From NCBI GenBank assembly GCA_009692535.1, contig SHYZ01000011.1:1-35915 (forward strand): 35,915 bases of DNA, read 5' to 3'. The DNA comes from Myxococcales bacterium (GTDB lineage Bacteria; Myxococcota_A; Polyangia; Haliangiales; SHYZ01). The position numbers and the translations under genes are program-made. Below are positions 29,001 through 35,915 of this stretch, one piece after another (the stretch's first letter is position 1; the number at the start of each line of letters is the position of its first letter). The notes under the pieces are model-generated. The model worked only from the letters and a program-made list of their open reading frames with translations. It searched no databases and was not told where the DNA came from.

Positions 29001-30635
29001 ATGATGCGCATGCGCTCCCGCTTCGACTTCGCCGCCCGGCTCGCTCGTCGTGCACTCGTCCCGTTTGGCCTGCTTCCGTTCGCGCTCGCCGTCGCCGTTC
29101 TCGCAACTAGCTGCAGCACCGACGCCGGTGCGCTGCTCGTCGATGCGGGCGCGCCCGGTGCCGACGCGCGTGACGAGCCGCCACCGCCGCCCGATCACCT
29201 GACCGGCGCCGAGTACGACGCCCCGTCGGACTTCGACCGCATCGGCTGCGAGCCGGGGACCCTCTCCGGGCTCGATCCGGTCGGCGTGTGGCACCACGAC
29301 ACCGACGGCGATTTTGGCGTGTGGAACGACGCCTACGGCATCGAGGAGCGGCAGGGTGGGTACAGCGCGTGGCTCGGCACCGAGCGCACACGCGACGTCC
29401 GCCTCGACGACGACGACCTCTTCGTGCGCACGGTCTACCAGACAGCGTCGGGCCACCTCGTCGTGCGTGCGTTCGACGCTTGTCGTCGCGACGACGACGG
29501 CAGCCTCTGGGGCCGCTACGCGCAGTGCAGCACCCGCTACGTGGAGTACTTCGGCTTCCCATGCCTCACCGGCACCTTTCGCGGCGTGCGCGTCGAGCGG
29601 ATGCCCGGCGAGGCGGAGGGCGAGGGGATCACGCTGCTCGGCGAGTTCGCCGGGTCGCCGTCGGATCCGTGGGAGACCGGCATCGCGGTCAACGTGCGCG
29701 TCGAGGACGGGCTCGCATACGTGGTGCGCCACTCCGACGGTCTGCGCATCGTCGACGTGGATGATCCGACGCAGCCGCGCGACGTCGGGCGCTACTACTC
29801 GGGCGGCTACAACGACGTGAAGCTCGTGCGTGGGCCGGGCGGGCGCAGGTACGCGCTCTGCTCGAGCGACTATCTCGGCATCGACTCGATCGACGTGACC
29901 GACCCCGCGCAGCCGTCGCTCGCGGCGACACTCCCCGATCTCGGCTACTCGTGGTCGGTACACACGCTCTTTACGGTCGGCGTACTCGTCTACTTCGTCG
30001 ACGGCACGACCGGCGGCCTCGAGGTCTGGGACTATTCGGATCCTGCGGCGCCGGCGCGGCTCGGCGGCTACGTACACCCCGACGTCGGCGCGGTCGGCGG
30101 GTCGATCCACGATCTCTACGTCGCCGACGGCCGCGCCTACCTGAGCTACTGGAACATCGGCTTCGTCGTCGTCGACGTGACCGACCCGGCGGTGATCACG
30201 CAGGTGGGGCAGTTCGACGACTACGAGCGCCGCACCAGCCACTCGAGCTGGGTCACCGAGGTGGACGGCTGCAAGGTGGCGGTGCACGGCGACGAGGATT
30301 TCGGCGCGCACCTGCGCACCATTGGCGTCGACGAGGACTGCCCCGACACCTTCATGAAGCAGATCGGCGAGCTCACGCTCAGGCCCGAGGTCTCGGTGCA
30401 CAACCTGATGGGGCAGGGGACGCTGGCGTACGCGTCTTGGTACCAGGACGGCATTCGCGTGATCGACGTGGCCGATCCGGCGGCGCCGCGGTTGGTGGCG
30501 TGGTTCAACACTTGGCAGGGCGGGCCGGGCAAGTCGTTCTTCGAGGGCGCGATCGGGATCGACGTCGACGCGGCGACGGGGCGGATTTACGTCGCCGACG
30601 AGCCGCGCGGGCTGCTCATCCTCGGCCAGGAGTAG
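29001..30635 (+). CDS. LVIVD-repeat lipoprotein, beta-propeller
   Basis: The product is about 544 residues from the ATG at 29001; ATGs at 29004 and 29010 are also possible. The N-terminus has an Arg-rich n-region, a long hydrophobic core (LVPFGLLPFALAVAVLA) and the lipobox LATSC (Cys38), followed by a Pro/Asp-rich linker. The body has at least five LVIVD-type repeats: GLRIVDVDDPTQP, SIDVTDPAQPSL, LEVWDYSDPAAPARL, FVVVDVTDPAVI and GIRVIDVADPAAP. These build a propeller, and several Cys in the first third may form disulfides. The family is frequent on the surface of Myxococcota; ligands are unknown and no enzyme motif is visible. The track start at 28566 reads through the divergent GGDEF gene and is rejected. 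A 142-base gap separates it from that gene. Confidence 0.83.
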   Translation: MMRMRSRFDFAARLARRALVPFGLLPFALAVAVLATSCSTDAGALLVDAGAPGADARDEPPPPPDHLTGAEYDAPSDFDRIGCEPGTLSGLDPVGVWHHDTDGDFGVWNDAYGIEERQGGYSAWLGTERTRDVRLDDDDLFVRTVYQTASGHLVVRAFDACRRDDDGSLWGRYAQCSTRYVEYFGFPCLTGTFRGVRVERMPGEAEGEGITLLGEFAGSPSDPWETGIAVNVRVEDGLAYVVRHSDGLRIVDVDDPTQPRDVGRYYSGGYNDVKLVRGPGGRRYALCSSDYLGIDSIDVTDPAQPSLAATLPDLGYSWSVHTLFTVGVLVYFVDGTTGGLEVWDYSDPAAPARLGGYVHPDVGAVGGSIHDLYVADGRAYLSYWNIGFVVVDVTDPAVITQVGQFDDYERRTSHSSWVTEVDGCKVAVHGDEDFGAHLRTIGVDEDCPDTFMKQIGELTLRPEVSVHNLMGQGTLAYASWYQDGIRVIDVADPAAPRLVAWFNTWQGGPGKSFFEGAIGIDVDAATGRIYVADEPRGLLILGQE

Positions 30636-30666
30636 GCGGCGTGGGCCGCGGGTGCGCGGTGCGGGC

Positions 30667-30700
30667 GCGGCTCAGCCGAGCACGCGGCTCAGCCGAGCAC
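30667..30700. repeat. 17-base tandem duplication with internal dyad at convergent gene ends
   Basis: GCGGCTCAGCCGAGCAC occurs twice back to back (30667-30683 and 30684-30700) without mismatch. Each copy contains the small palindrome CGGCT-C-AGCCG. The second copy contains the stop codon (30689-30691) of the minus-strand HupE-like gene, so its last codons and stop are duplicated downstream. It occupies much of the 53-base convergent gap and could form hairpins at the end of both transcripts, although no T-run is present. Confidence 0.6.
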
Positions 30701-31885
30701 GCGTGAGATCGTCGTGATGCCGAGCAGCCGCTCGACGAGCCAGAGCACGCCCATCGCACCGACGACGACCGAGCCGCCGATGACAGCGACCGTGCGGTAA
30801 CGTGCGGGGGCGCGCGCCGCGAACAGGCCAAGCAGCGGCATCACGGTGGCGACGATGGCGAGCTGACCGAGCTCGACGCCGAGGTTGAACGCGAGCAGCG
30901 GAAGCGCGGCGCCACCGGGCGGCAGCATCGGCGCGAGCAGCGACGCGAAGCCGAGCCCGTGCACGAGCCCGAAGGCGAACGCGAGCGCGAGTCGGGGGCC
31001 GACCTCGCGCTGCCAGATGTTCTCCACCGCGACGAAGACGATCGACGCGGCGATCACCGACTCGACGAACGCGCCGGGGAGACTGACCCAGCCGAGCGCG
31101 GCGGCGCCGAGCGTGAGCGAGTGCGCGACGGTGAACGCGCTCACCGTGCGAATCACCTGCCCCGTGCTCTCGCGTGCCGGTCGCGCCTCGAAGCCGCCCC
31201 CCGCGCGCGCGCGCACCATCACGACGAGCAGCAGGCCGAGCACGAAGGCGATGTGGTCGTAGCCGGTGAAGATGTGGTGGGCGCCCTCGCGCACGAAGTG
31301 CGAAAAGCCGAGGCTCGGCGGTGGCGCGGGCTCGGCAGCGTCGGGCGCGGCGCCGGCACTGGGGAGCGCCCAGGCGAACGGGGGCAGGCCCTGCTTGAAC
31401 TCGGCGGTGATGGTTCGGTCGCGGTGGGTGACCTGGAGTCGGCCGACATGCGCGGTGTCGAGGTCGAAGAACAGCCGGTAGTCGAGCTCGACCTTGGCGG
31501 GCGCGGCGGCGCAGTTGAAGCGGAGCGCGAGCTCTGCGAAGTGGTCGGCCTGCGTGACGATGCCGAGCCGTCGCAGCGCGCCGGGGCAGGCGGCGCCGTC
31601 TGCCCGCACGGTGATCCGCGCGAGCACGTAGTCGGCGAGGCGGCGTTCTCCAGCGCGCAGCTCAGCGTCGGTCGCGTCGGCGTCGTCACCAAGACCGAGC
31701 GCGGGCGCGACGTCGCGTGAGTTGACGAGCAGCGTGTAGTCGACCACGCCGTCGTCGCCGAGCCGAACGCGCGAGTGGGTCACCGAGCCCTGATGCGCGG
31801 CGACCGGCCGCGGCAGAAGCGTGAGCAGCGCGGCGCATGCGAAGGTGACGACAAGCAGGCGGAGCGTCGGGTTCGGGCAGCGCAC
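30689..31885 (-). CDS. HupE/UreJ-family membrane protein with signal peptide and soluble N-terminal domain
   Basis: The product is about 398 residues from a GTG at 31885, the last plausible start before a signal peptide (TLRLLVVTFACAALLTLL, cut after PVAA, residue 30). The track extends this ORF 210 codons upstream, antisense through dnaJ, which is rejected. Residues 31 to about 190 form a soluble domain with two Cys (100 and 125) that should face the periplasm. The C-terminal half has the HupE/UreJ_2 pattern: GAHHIFTGYDHIAFVLG (201-217), SAFTVAHSLTLG, ESVIAASIVFVAVEN, FGLVHGLGFASLL, and further hydrophobic segments, with conserved His residues in membrane helices. Family members are tied to nickel or cobalt handling, but many with this N-terminal domain are uncharacterised, and no urease or hydrogenase gene is nearby. 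It is divergent from dnaJ. Confidence 0.82.
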   Translation of the reverse strand: MRCPNPTLRLLVVTFACAALLTLLPRPVAAHQGSVTHSRVRLGDDGVVDYTLLVNSRDVAPALGLGDDADATDAELRAGERRLADYVLARITVRADGAACPGALRRLGIVTQADHFAELALRFNCAAAPAKVELDYRLFFDLDTAHVGRLQVTHRDRTITAEFKQGLPPFAWALPSAGAAPDAAEPAPPPSLGFSHFVREGAHHIFTGYDHIAFVLGLLLVVMVRARAGGGFEARPARESTGQVIRTVSAFTVAHSLTLGAAALGWVSLPGAFVESVIAASIVFVAVENIWQREVGPRLALAFAFGLVHGLGFASLLAPMLPPGGAALPLLAFNLGVELGQLAIVATVMPLLGLFAARAPARYRTVAVIGGSVVVGAMGVLWLVERLLGITTISRVLG

Positions 31886-31948
31886 GGCGCGAGGATAGGA
31901 CTCCGAGCGCGGCGCGGCCAGCGGGGCGGGCAGGGGTGGGCCGCAACC

Positions 31949-31977
31949 TTGACACCCTTGGAGGTGCGGATTAACAA
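31949..31977 (+). promoter_or_regulatory. Candidate promoter for dnaJ
   Basis: A perfect TTGACA (31949-31954) lies upstream of dnaJ. With 17-base spacing the -10 hexamer is TAACAA (31972-31977), a weak match. AAGGCGGG at about 31976-31983 then serves as a Shine-Dalgarno sequence for the ATG at 31991. If the -10 is correct, the transcript leader would be very short and would lack most of that site, so the true start may differ. No CIRCE element and no convincing heat-shock sigma -10 are seen. Confidence 0.3.
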
Positions 31978-31990
31978 GGCGGGTCACACG

Positions 31991-33127
31991 ATGGCTGCCC
32001 GGCAGGACTATTACGAGATTCTCGGTGTCGCACGCGATGCAGATGACGCGACGATCAAGAAGTCGTACCGCCGACTCGCGATGGAGCTCCACCCGGATCG
32101 CAACCCGGGGGACAAGATCGCGGAGGACAAGTTCAAGGACGCGGCCGAGGCGTACGAGGTGCTGCGCGATGCTGAGCGGCGCGCGCAGTACGATCGCTTC
32201 GGCCACGAGGGGATGCGGCAGGCGGGCTTCGAGGGGTTCGCCGGCGTCGACGACATCTTCACGCACTTCGCGGATCTGTTCGGCGGCTCGTTCGGGGATC
32301 TGTTCGGCGGTGGACGGCCACGCGGCGGGCGGGCGCGCGGCGCTGATCTCAAGCTCGACCTGACGATCAGTTTCGTCGAGGCGGTGTACGGCGCATCGCG
32401 TGACGTGAAGGTTGCACGGCGTGTTGCGTGTGCGCCGTGCAGTGGCTCGGGCGCCAAGCCGGGCTCGACGCCGGATCGCTGCAAGACCTGCGGCGGGCGT
32501 GGCCAGGTGCTCCACTCGCAGGGGTTCTTCATGATCGGGACCGCGTGCCCGAACTGCCGCGGCTCAGGCACGGTGATCGTGCACAAGTGCGAAGAGTGTC
32601 GCGGCGCGGGGCTGCGCGAGCGGACCGAGACGCTGACGGTGGCGGTGCCGCCGGGGATCGACGACGGGCAGACGCTGCGTCTCGCCGGCAAGGGGGAGGC
32701 AGCGGCGGGCGGCGTGTCGGGGCATCTCTACGTCGTGCTGCACGTCGCGCAGGAGCCGCGCTTTCTGCGTGATGGGATCGACGTGCTGACCGAGGTGCCG
32801 ATCTCGTTCGTTACGGCGACGCTCGGCGGCAAGGTGATGGTGCCGACGCTCGCGGAAGAGGGGATCGGCAGCGCCGAGCTCGACGTCGAGCCGGGGACGC
32901 AGCCGGGGACGCGCGTGCTGCGGCGGGGCAAGGGGATCGTCAGGATCGACGGGCGCGGCGTGGGCGATCAGCACGTGCAGTTCAAGGTCGAGATTCCGCG
33001 CGAGCTGACTGAGCGGCAGCGCGAGCTGCTCGTCGAGTTCGCCGGGCCGGGTGTGGTGGTCGCGCCAGTCGTCGAGCCGGTGCGGCGGAGCGGGATTTTC
33101 GGGCGGAAGAAAGAGAACCAGAAGTAG
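31991..33127 (+). CDS. dnaJ: Chaperone DnaJ (type I Hsp40)
   Basis: The product is 378 residues, standard for DnaJ. The J domain begins DYYEILGVARDADDATIKKS and contains HPD (34-36). A Gly/Phe-rich segment follows (FADLFGGSFGDLFGGG). The zinc region from about residue 146 has all four CxxCxGxG motifs: CAPCSGSG, CKTCGGRG, CPNCRGSG and CEECRGAG. The C-terminal substrate-binding domains include VPPGIDDGQTLRLAGKGE and SFVTATLGGKVMVPT. It stimulates DnaK ATPase activity and delivers unfolded clients in the cytoplasm. The ATG at 31991 has a good AAGGCGGG ribosome site; the upstream extension in the track is antisense to the HupE-like gene. No dnaK or grpE is adjacent, so this may be the main copy or one of several DnaJ paralogues. 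Confidence 0.94.
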   Translation: MAARQDYYEILGVARDADDATIKKSYRRLAMELHPDRNPGDKIAEDKFKDAAEAYEVLRDAERRAQYDRFGHEGMRQAGFEGFAGVDDIFTHFADLFGGSFGDLFGGGRPRGGRARGADLKLDLTISFVEAVYGASRDVKVARRVACAPCSGSGAKPGSTPDRCKTCGGRGQVLHSQGFFMIGTACPNCRGSGTVIVHKCEECRGAGLRERTETLTVAVPPGIDDGQTLRLAGKGEAAAGGVSGHLYVVLHVAQEPRFLRDGIDVLTEVPISFVTATLGGKVMVPTLAEEGIGSAELDVEPGTQPGTRVLRRGKGIVRIDGRGVGDQHVQFKVEIPRELTERQRELLVEFAGPGVVVAPVVEPVRRSGIFGRKKENQK

Positions 33128-33130
33128 CGA

Positions 33131-33157
33131 CGGGCGCGCCCGGTTATTTGCGGGCGC
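33131..33157. terminator. Possible bidirectional terminator between dnaJ and slt-like gene
   Basis: The convergent gap and the end of the minus-strand gene contain GCGCCCG (33136-33142) and CGGGCGC (33151-33157), a perfect 7-base inverted repeat with loop GTTATTTG. They also contain an overlapping 12-base palindrome CGGGCGCGCCCG (33131-33142) followed by GGTTATTT. The position, just after the dnaJ stop and over the opposing stop codon, fits a shared terminator. The T-run is poor, so confidence is low. Confidence 0.3.
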
Positions 33158-35597
33158 AGCGCTTGGTGTTGATCGCGCCGGGGGGGATCGCGGCGCTGAT
33201 GACCGGGATCGTCCGGTCGTGCAGCCACGCGTAGGTGAAGTAGGACGAGAGCACGCGCTTGGAGTAGTTGCGCGTCTCGTCGTACGGGATCGCCTCGGCG
33301 AACTCGTCGTGCGGCCAGGTGCCGCGCTCGCAGAGGAAGCGCCAGACCGCGCCTTCGCCGGCGTTGTAGGAGGGCACGACGAGGCCCGCGTTGCCGTCGA
33401 AGGTGCGCCAGAGGAAGCCGAGGAAACGGGAGCCGATGGCGACGTTCTTCTCGGGGTCGCGCAGGTTTTCGCGCGTCGGTTCGATGCCGAGGTCTTTGCC
33501 GAAGCGCTCGGCGGTGGGACGGATCATTTGCGTGAGGCCGATGGCGTTGGCGAACGACTCGCGGATCGGATCGAACGCGCTCTCCTCGCGCACGAACGCG
33601 ATGAACAGCTCAGGCGGCAGGCTCTGCGCGCGCGCGGCGGGCTCGAGCAGATGCCAGAACACCTTCGGGTAGGCGAGCTCCCAGCGCGCGCGGTTGGTGG
33701 CGTTGGGCCACGCGTCCTTGTAGTCGAGCACTGACCAGCGTGCGATCCAGTGCGAGCGATCGTAGCGCTGCGCGCGATCGTAGAGCAGCGCGGTGGCCCA
33801 GAGGGTTTCGGCGGCGGCAGGGTCGGTCACCTCGGCGCGGCCACTCGCGGGCACGAGGCCGAGGCGTGCGAGCTCGCGCTCGGCGAGTGCGCCAAAGCCG
33901 AGCCGAAGCAGCTCGACACCGCGCGCAAAGCCAGGCTCGCCCCAGAGTGCGCGTGGGGCGAAGGTGAGTGCGCCGCTCGCGCTCGCGGGTTCGCGCGCGA
34001 GGTCGGCTGCGACGCGACGGAAGCGCTCGGCGTAGCCCTCGCGCAGACGGTTGAGCGCGAGGAGTGAGTAGTAGCTGAGCGGGTACTCCGCGACGCAGCG
34101 GACGTAGGACTCCTCGGCGGCCTTGCGATCACCGAGGCGCTCGTGCGCGCGCGCTTTCCAGTAGTGCGGCTGCCCCTCGGCCCAGTAGTTCCGTTCTTTC
34201 GGTACTGCGGCGATTTGGCGATCGAGCCAGGTGATCGCGTCGGCGTAGCGACCGGCGCGGAAGGCGCGCCACGCCAGCCGCCAGAGCGCCTCGCCGCGGA
34301 GATCGCCGTCGGGGTAGAGCTCGGGGACGGAGGCGAGGAGCGCGTCGATCTTGGCGCTGTTCTCGGCAGTGACGGGGAGCGCCTCCCAGGTTTCGGCCTG
34401 GCGCACGCGCGCGTCGTCGGCGTAGGAGTGCGTCGGGGAGATTTTCTCGACGCGCTCGTAGCGGACCGCCGCGGCGCGTAGGCCCGGCTCGTTGTCGCAC
34501 GAGCGGTAGGAGCGGCCGGCTTGGTAGGCGGACTTCACCTGCAGGTCGACGTCGGTCGCGCGCTGACACGCGGCCTCGGCGTCGTCGAAGAGTGGCGCCG
34601 CCTTGCAGCGGGTGCGCTGCTTGAAGATGCTCTGCGCGAGGTGGTAGCGCGCGCGGCACTCGAGCGTGGGCGTGAGGCCGTCGGCGGTGAGGGCGGCGCG
34701 AAAGTCGGCCTCGGACTCGGGGTTGCGCATCGCCTCGAAGAACGCGGTGCCGCGGAGGAGGAATTCCTCGGCGGTGAGTGTGGCGGCGGCGGCGCGTTGC
34801 TTTCGCGGGAGCTGTTTGATGAGCGCGTCCATGCGCTCGCGTGCGCGGAGGCCCCAGCGATCGAGCGGGCGGGCGATCGCGAGTGCGCGGTAGTGCGTGA
34901 GCGCGTCGGGGAGCGCGCGGCCGAGTTTCTCGAGCGCCTCGGCGTGGAAGAAGCGCGCCTCGCTGACGCGGATGCCGTCGGGGTAGTCGGCGACGTACGC
35001 CTCGTAGTGGGCAGCGATCTGCTTGGCGCGGCCGCGCGCGCGGAGCACGTCACCGATGATGAGGCGCGCCTCGGCGGCGGGGATGCTGCCGAGGGTGACG
35101 GCGCGGGCGCGGCCCTCGGCGGCGTCGAGATCGTGCGCGAGGTAGTGCGCGCGCGCCGATTCGTAGCGCGCGTGGTCGGCGAGCAGCGGGAGAGCCTTTG
35201 TGGCGCGGTCGAAGGCGGCGGCGGCGGCTTTGGGCTGGTCGAGCCGCGCGTCGCAGTAGGCGATGACGTAGGCGAGGCGTGCGCGACTGTCGGCGTCGGC
35301 GGGCGCGTCGGTCGATGCGGCGAAGGCGGCGAACTTGTCGCGCGCCTGCGTCCACTCGTCGCGTGCGAAGTGCGCGGCAGCCTCGGCGGCGAGGCCGGTG
35401 GCGAAGTACGGGGCGCCGGCGTCAGCGGGGAACGGGACGGCGCCGGGGGACGTGGGTGCGGGGGCGGCGGTCGTCGTGGTGAGTGGCACCGGAGCGGCAC
35501 CCGTGCCGGGCTTTGCGGCGGCTGGGTCCTCAGAGCAGGAGAGGGCCACGAGGGCCGCGAGGGCCGCGAGGGCCGCGAGGGTCGCGAGGCGGCGCAT
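33144..35597 (-). CDS. Soluble lytic murein transglycosylase-like lipoprotein (Slt family)
   Basis: The product is 817 residues. The N-terminus is MRRLATLAALAALAALVALSC, a lipoprotein-type signal with Cys21, although Ala rather than Leu sits at -3. A Pro/Thr/Ala linker follows. Residues from about 70 to 640 are a long helical, TPR-like superhelix as in Slt70. The C-terminal catalytic domain has FVREESAFDP with catalytic Glu672, FANAIGLTQMIRPTAERFG, NVAIGSRFLGFLW, VPSYNAGEGAVWRF and EAIPYDETRNYSKRV, matching goose-type lysozyme-fold transglycosylases. It cleaves the MurNAc-GlcNAc bond of peptidoglycan with formation of 1,6-anhydroMurNAc, probably at the inner leaflet of the outer membrane. It is convergent with dnaJ and divergent from the partial lipoprotein gene at the right edge. 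Confidence 0.92.
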   Translation of the reverse strand: MRRLATLAALAALAALVALSCSEDPAAAKPGTGAAPVPLTTTTAAPAPTSPGAVPFPADAGAPYFATGLAAEAAAHFARDEWTQARDKFAAFAASTDAPADADSRARLAYVIAYCDARLDQPKAAAAAFDRATKALPLLADHARYESARAHYLAHDLDAAEGRARAVTLGSIPAAEARLIIGDVLRARGRAKQIAAHYEAYVADYPDGIRVSEARFFHAEALEKLGRALPDALTHYRALAIARPLDRWGLRARERMDALIKQLPRKQRAAAATLTAEEFLLRGTAFFEAMRNPESEADFRAALTADGLTPTLECRARYHLAQSIFKQRTRCKAAPLFDDAEAACQRATDVDLQVKSAYQAGRSYRSCDNEPGLRAAAVRYERVEKISPTHSYADDARVRQAETWEALPVTAENSAKIDALLASVPELYPDGDLRGEALWRLAWRAFRAGRYADAITWLDRQIAAVPKERNYWAEGQPHYWKARAHERLGDRKAAEESYVRCVAEYPLSYYSLLALNRLREGYAERFRRVAADLAREPASASGALTFAPRALWGEPGFARGVELLRLGFGALAERELARLGLVPASGRAEVTDPAAAETLWATALLYDRAQRYDRSHWIARWSVLDYKDAWPNATNRARWELAYPKVFWHLLEPAARAQSLPPELFIAFVREESAFDPIRESFANAIGLTQMIRPTAERFGKDLGIEPTRENLRDPEKNVAIGSRFLGFLWRTFDGNAGLVVPSYNAGEGAVWRFLCERGTWPHDEFAEAIPYDETRNYSKRVLSSYFTYAWLHDRTIPVISAAIPPGAINTKRCARK
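35541..35585. repeat. Five 9-base tandem units inside the Slt signal peptide
   Basis: The unit GAGGGCCGC is present five times in a row (first and fourth-to-fifth positions with single changes: GAGGGCCAC and GAGGGTCGC). On the coding strand it encodes the repeated Ala-Leu-Ala triplets of the signal peptide core (LATLAALAALAALVAL). A gain or loss of one unit keeps the frame and changes the hydrophobic core by three residues. Confidence 0.75.
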
Positions 35598-35724
35598 GGT
35601 CGAACGCTAACAACGCGTCAGGAGCGCGGCAACTTGCAGCGCCTCGAGTGTGCGCAACAGCGGACAGAAGCTGCGAGTGGCCCGCGGTTCCGGGCGCGAG
35701 GGGGGGATGCTATGAATGTAGATC
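35598..35724. promoter_or_regulatory. Divergent intergenic region, slt-like gene and edge lipoprotein gene
   Basis: The 127-base gap separates two divergent starts. On the plus strand TATGAA (35711-35716) is a weak -10 candidate just before the GTG codons. The G-run at 35701-35706 is the only purine-rich stretch that might assist initiation. No inverted repeat of note is visible. Confidence 0.25.
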
Positions 35725-35915
35725 GTGGTGCCGCGGAACCCGCTGAACTGGCTGGCAGTCGCCCTCGCAGTGGTGGGCGCGGGGTGCCAATTCGATCCGC
35801 GCGGGAATGGCGCGAGCGTCGTGTTCGACAGCGACGGCGGCAGCCCGAGGTCCGACGGTGGCTCGCGAGCCGACGCGGCCCCTAGCTGCGTGCCGTCGTG
35901 CACGGCGGCGTCGAA
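35725..35915 (+). CDS. Putative lipoprotein, partial (runs off right edge)
   Basis: This ORF is absent from the supplied track because it is open at the window end. In this frame a TAG at 35719 precedes GTG codons at 35725 and 35728, either of which may be the start. The translation begins VPRNPLNWLAVALAVVGAGC, a short basic n-region, a hydrophobic core and the lipobox VGAGC (Cys21). It continues with QFDPRGNG and an Asp/Gly/Ser-rich linker (DSDGGSPRSDGGSRADAAP). CVPSC then appears before the edge. At least 63 codons are visible. The signal and flexible acidic linker are typical of myxobacterial surface lipoproteins; the domain that follows is not in the window, so no function is given. Confidence 0.65.
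   Translation, partial: MVPRNPLNWLAVALAVVGAGCQFDPRGNGASVVFDSDGGSPRSDGGSRADAAPSCVPSCTAAS

Noticed and set aside
28858-29106. 83-codon N-terminal extension of the GGDEF/EAL ORF
   Set aside because: Arg-rich, overlaps the start of the divergent LVIVD lipoprotein gene, and precedes the receiver-like domain without adding a fold.
31886-32515. N-terminal 210-codon extension of the HupE-like ORF
   Set aside because: It runs antisense through the dnaJ J domain; the signal peptide begins at the GTG at 31885.
34521-35885. 454-codon plus-strand ORF antisense to the Slt-like gene
   Set aside because: Gly/Glu/Val-rich shadow; the minus strand encodes a complete transglycosylase with catalytic Glu and lipoprotein signal.

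Overview
This is a dense, very GC-rich bacterial window with 13 supported protein genes, the last cut by the right edge. I see no tRNA, rRNA, IS element, phage gene or CRISPR array. The content fits a Myxococcota/Polyangia-like Gram-negative bacterium, or a related deltaproteobacterial lineage. The reasons are secreted lipoproteins with kelch and LVIVD propellers, a PEGA-domain protein, TPR proteins, a stand-alone GspE/MshE N-terminal domain protein, type IV pilus ATPase genes, and a giant secreted repeat protein with its own outer-membrane barrel. The taxonomic call is inference from gene content only.

Layout. At 9-2956 (minus) a PEGA/TPR-like exported protein overlaps a kelch lipoprotein by ATGA. 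Divergent from it, at 3010-5926 (plus), an orphan sensor histidine kinase overlaps a Spinster-type MFS transporter. At 5934-8732 (minus) lies a secreted TPR protein with a gluzincin (HELGH) peptidase domain. At 8873-23536 (plus) a single gene of about 4,887 codons fills 41% of the window. At 23569-25227 (plus) are a stand-alone MshEN-type c-di-GMP-receptor-like protein and a FucA-like class II aldolase. At 25234-28857 (minus) a degenerate double-GGDEF/EAL protein precedes a PilT/PilU-type ATPase. At 29001-30635 (plus) is an LVIVD-propeller lipoprotein, and at 30689-31885 (minus) a HupE/UreJ-type membrane protein. At 31991-33127 (plus) is DnaJ, at 33144-35597 (minus) an Slt-type lytic transglycosylase lipoprotein, and at 35725 to the edge (plus) the start of a further lipoprotein.

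The centrepiece is the giant protein. It has a signal peptide and a Cys-containing N-terminal domain, then 15 tandem DUF11-like beta-sandwich repeats, an SdrD/CNA-B-like domain, a 16th DUF11 repeat and a second CNA-B-like domain. Two copies of an Ig/FlgD-like plus OmpA-like module follow, and a roughly 1,000-residue outer-membrane barrel ends in Tyr. Fifteen of the 16 repeats keep a Lys/Asp/Asn triad at equivalent places, as expected for self-formed Lys-Asn isopeptide cross-links. Repeat 6 has lost all three residues together but keeps a cysteine pair found only in a subset of repeats. This reads as a chemically stapled surface stalk or adhesin.

Working together (inference): the next gene downstream carries both 24-residue c-di-GMP-binding motifs of an MshEN domain, in somewhat degenerate form. 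Within 5 kb lie a GGDEF-GGDEF-EAL protein whose two GGDEF motifs are both broken and a pilus retraction-type ATPase. The neighbourhood may link c-di-GMP signalling, type IV pili and the giant surface protein. All gaps between genes are shorter than 150 bases; the informative ones are described as separate features.
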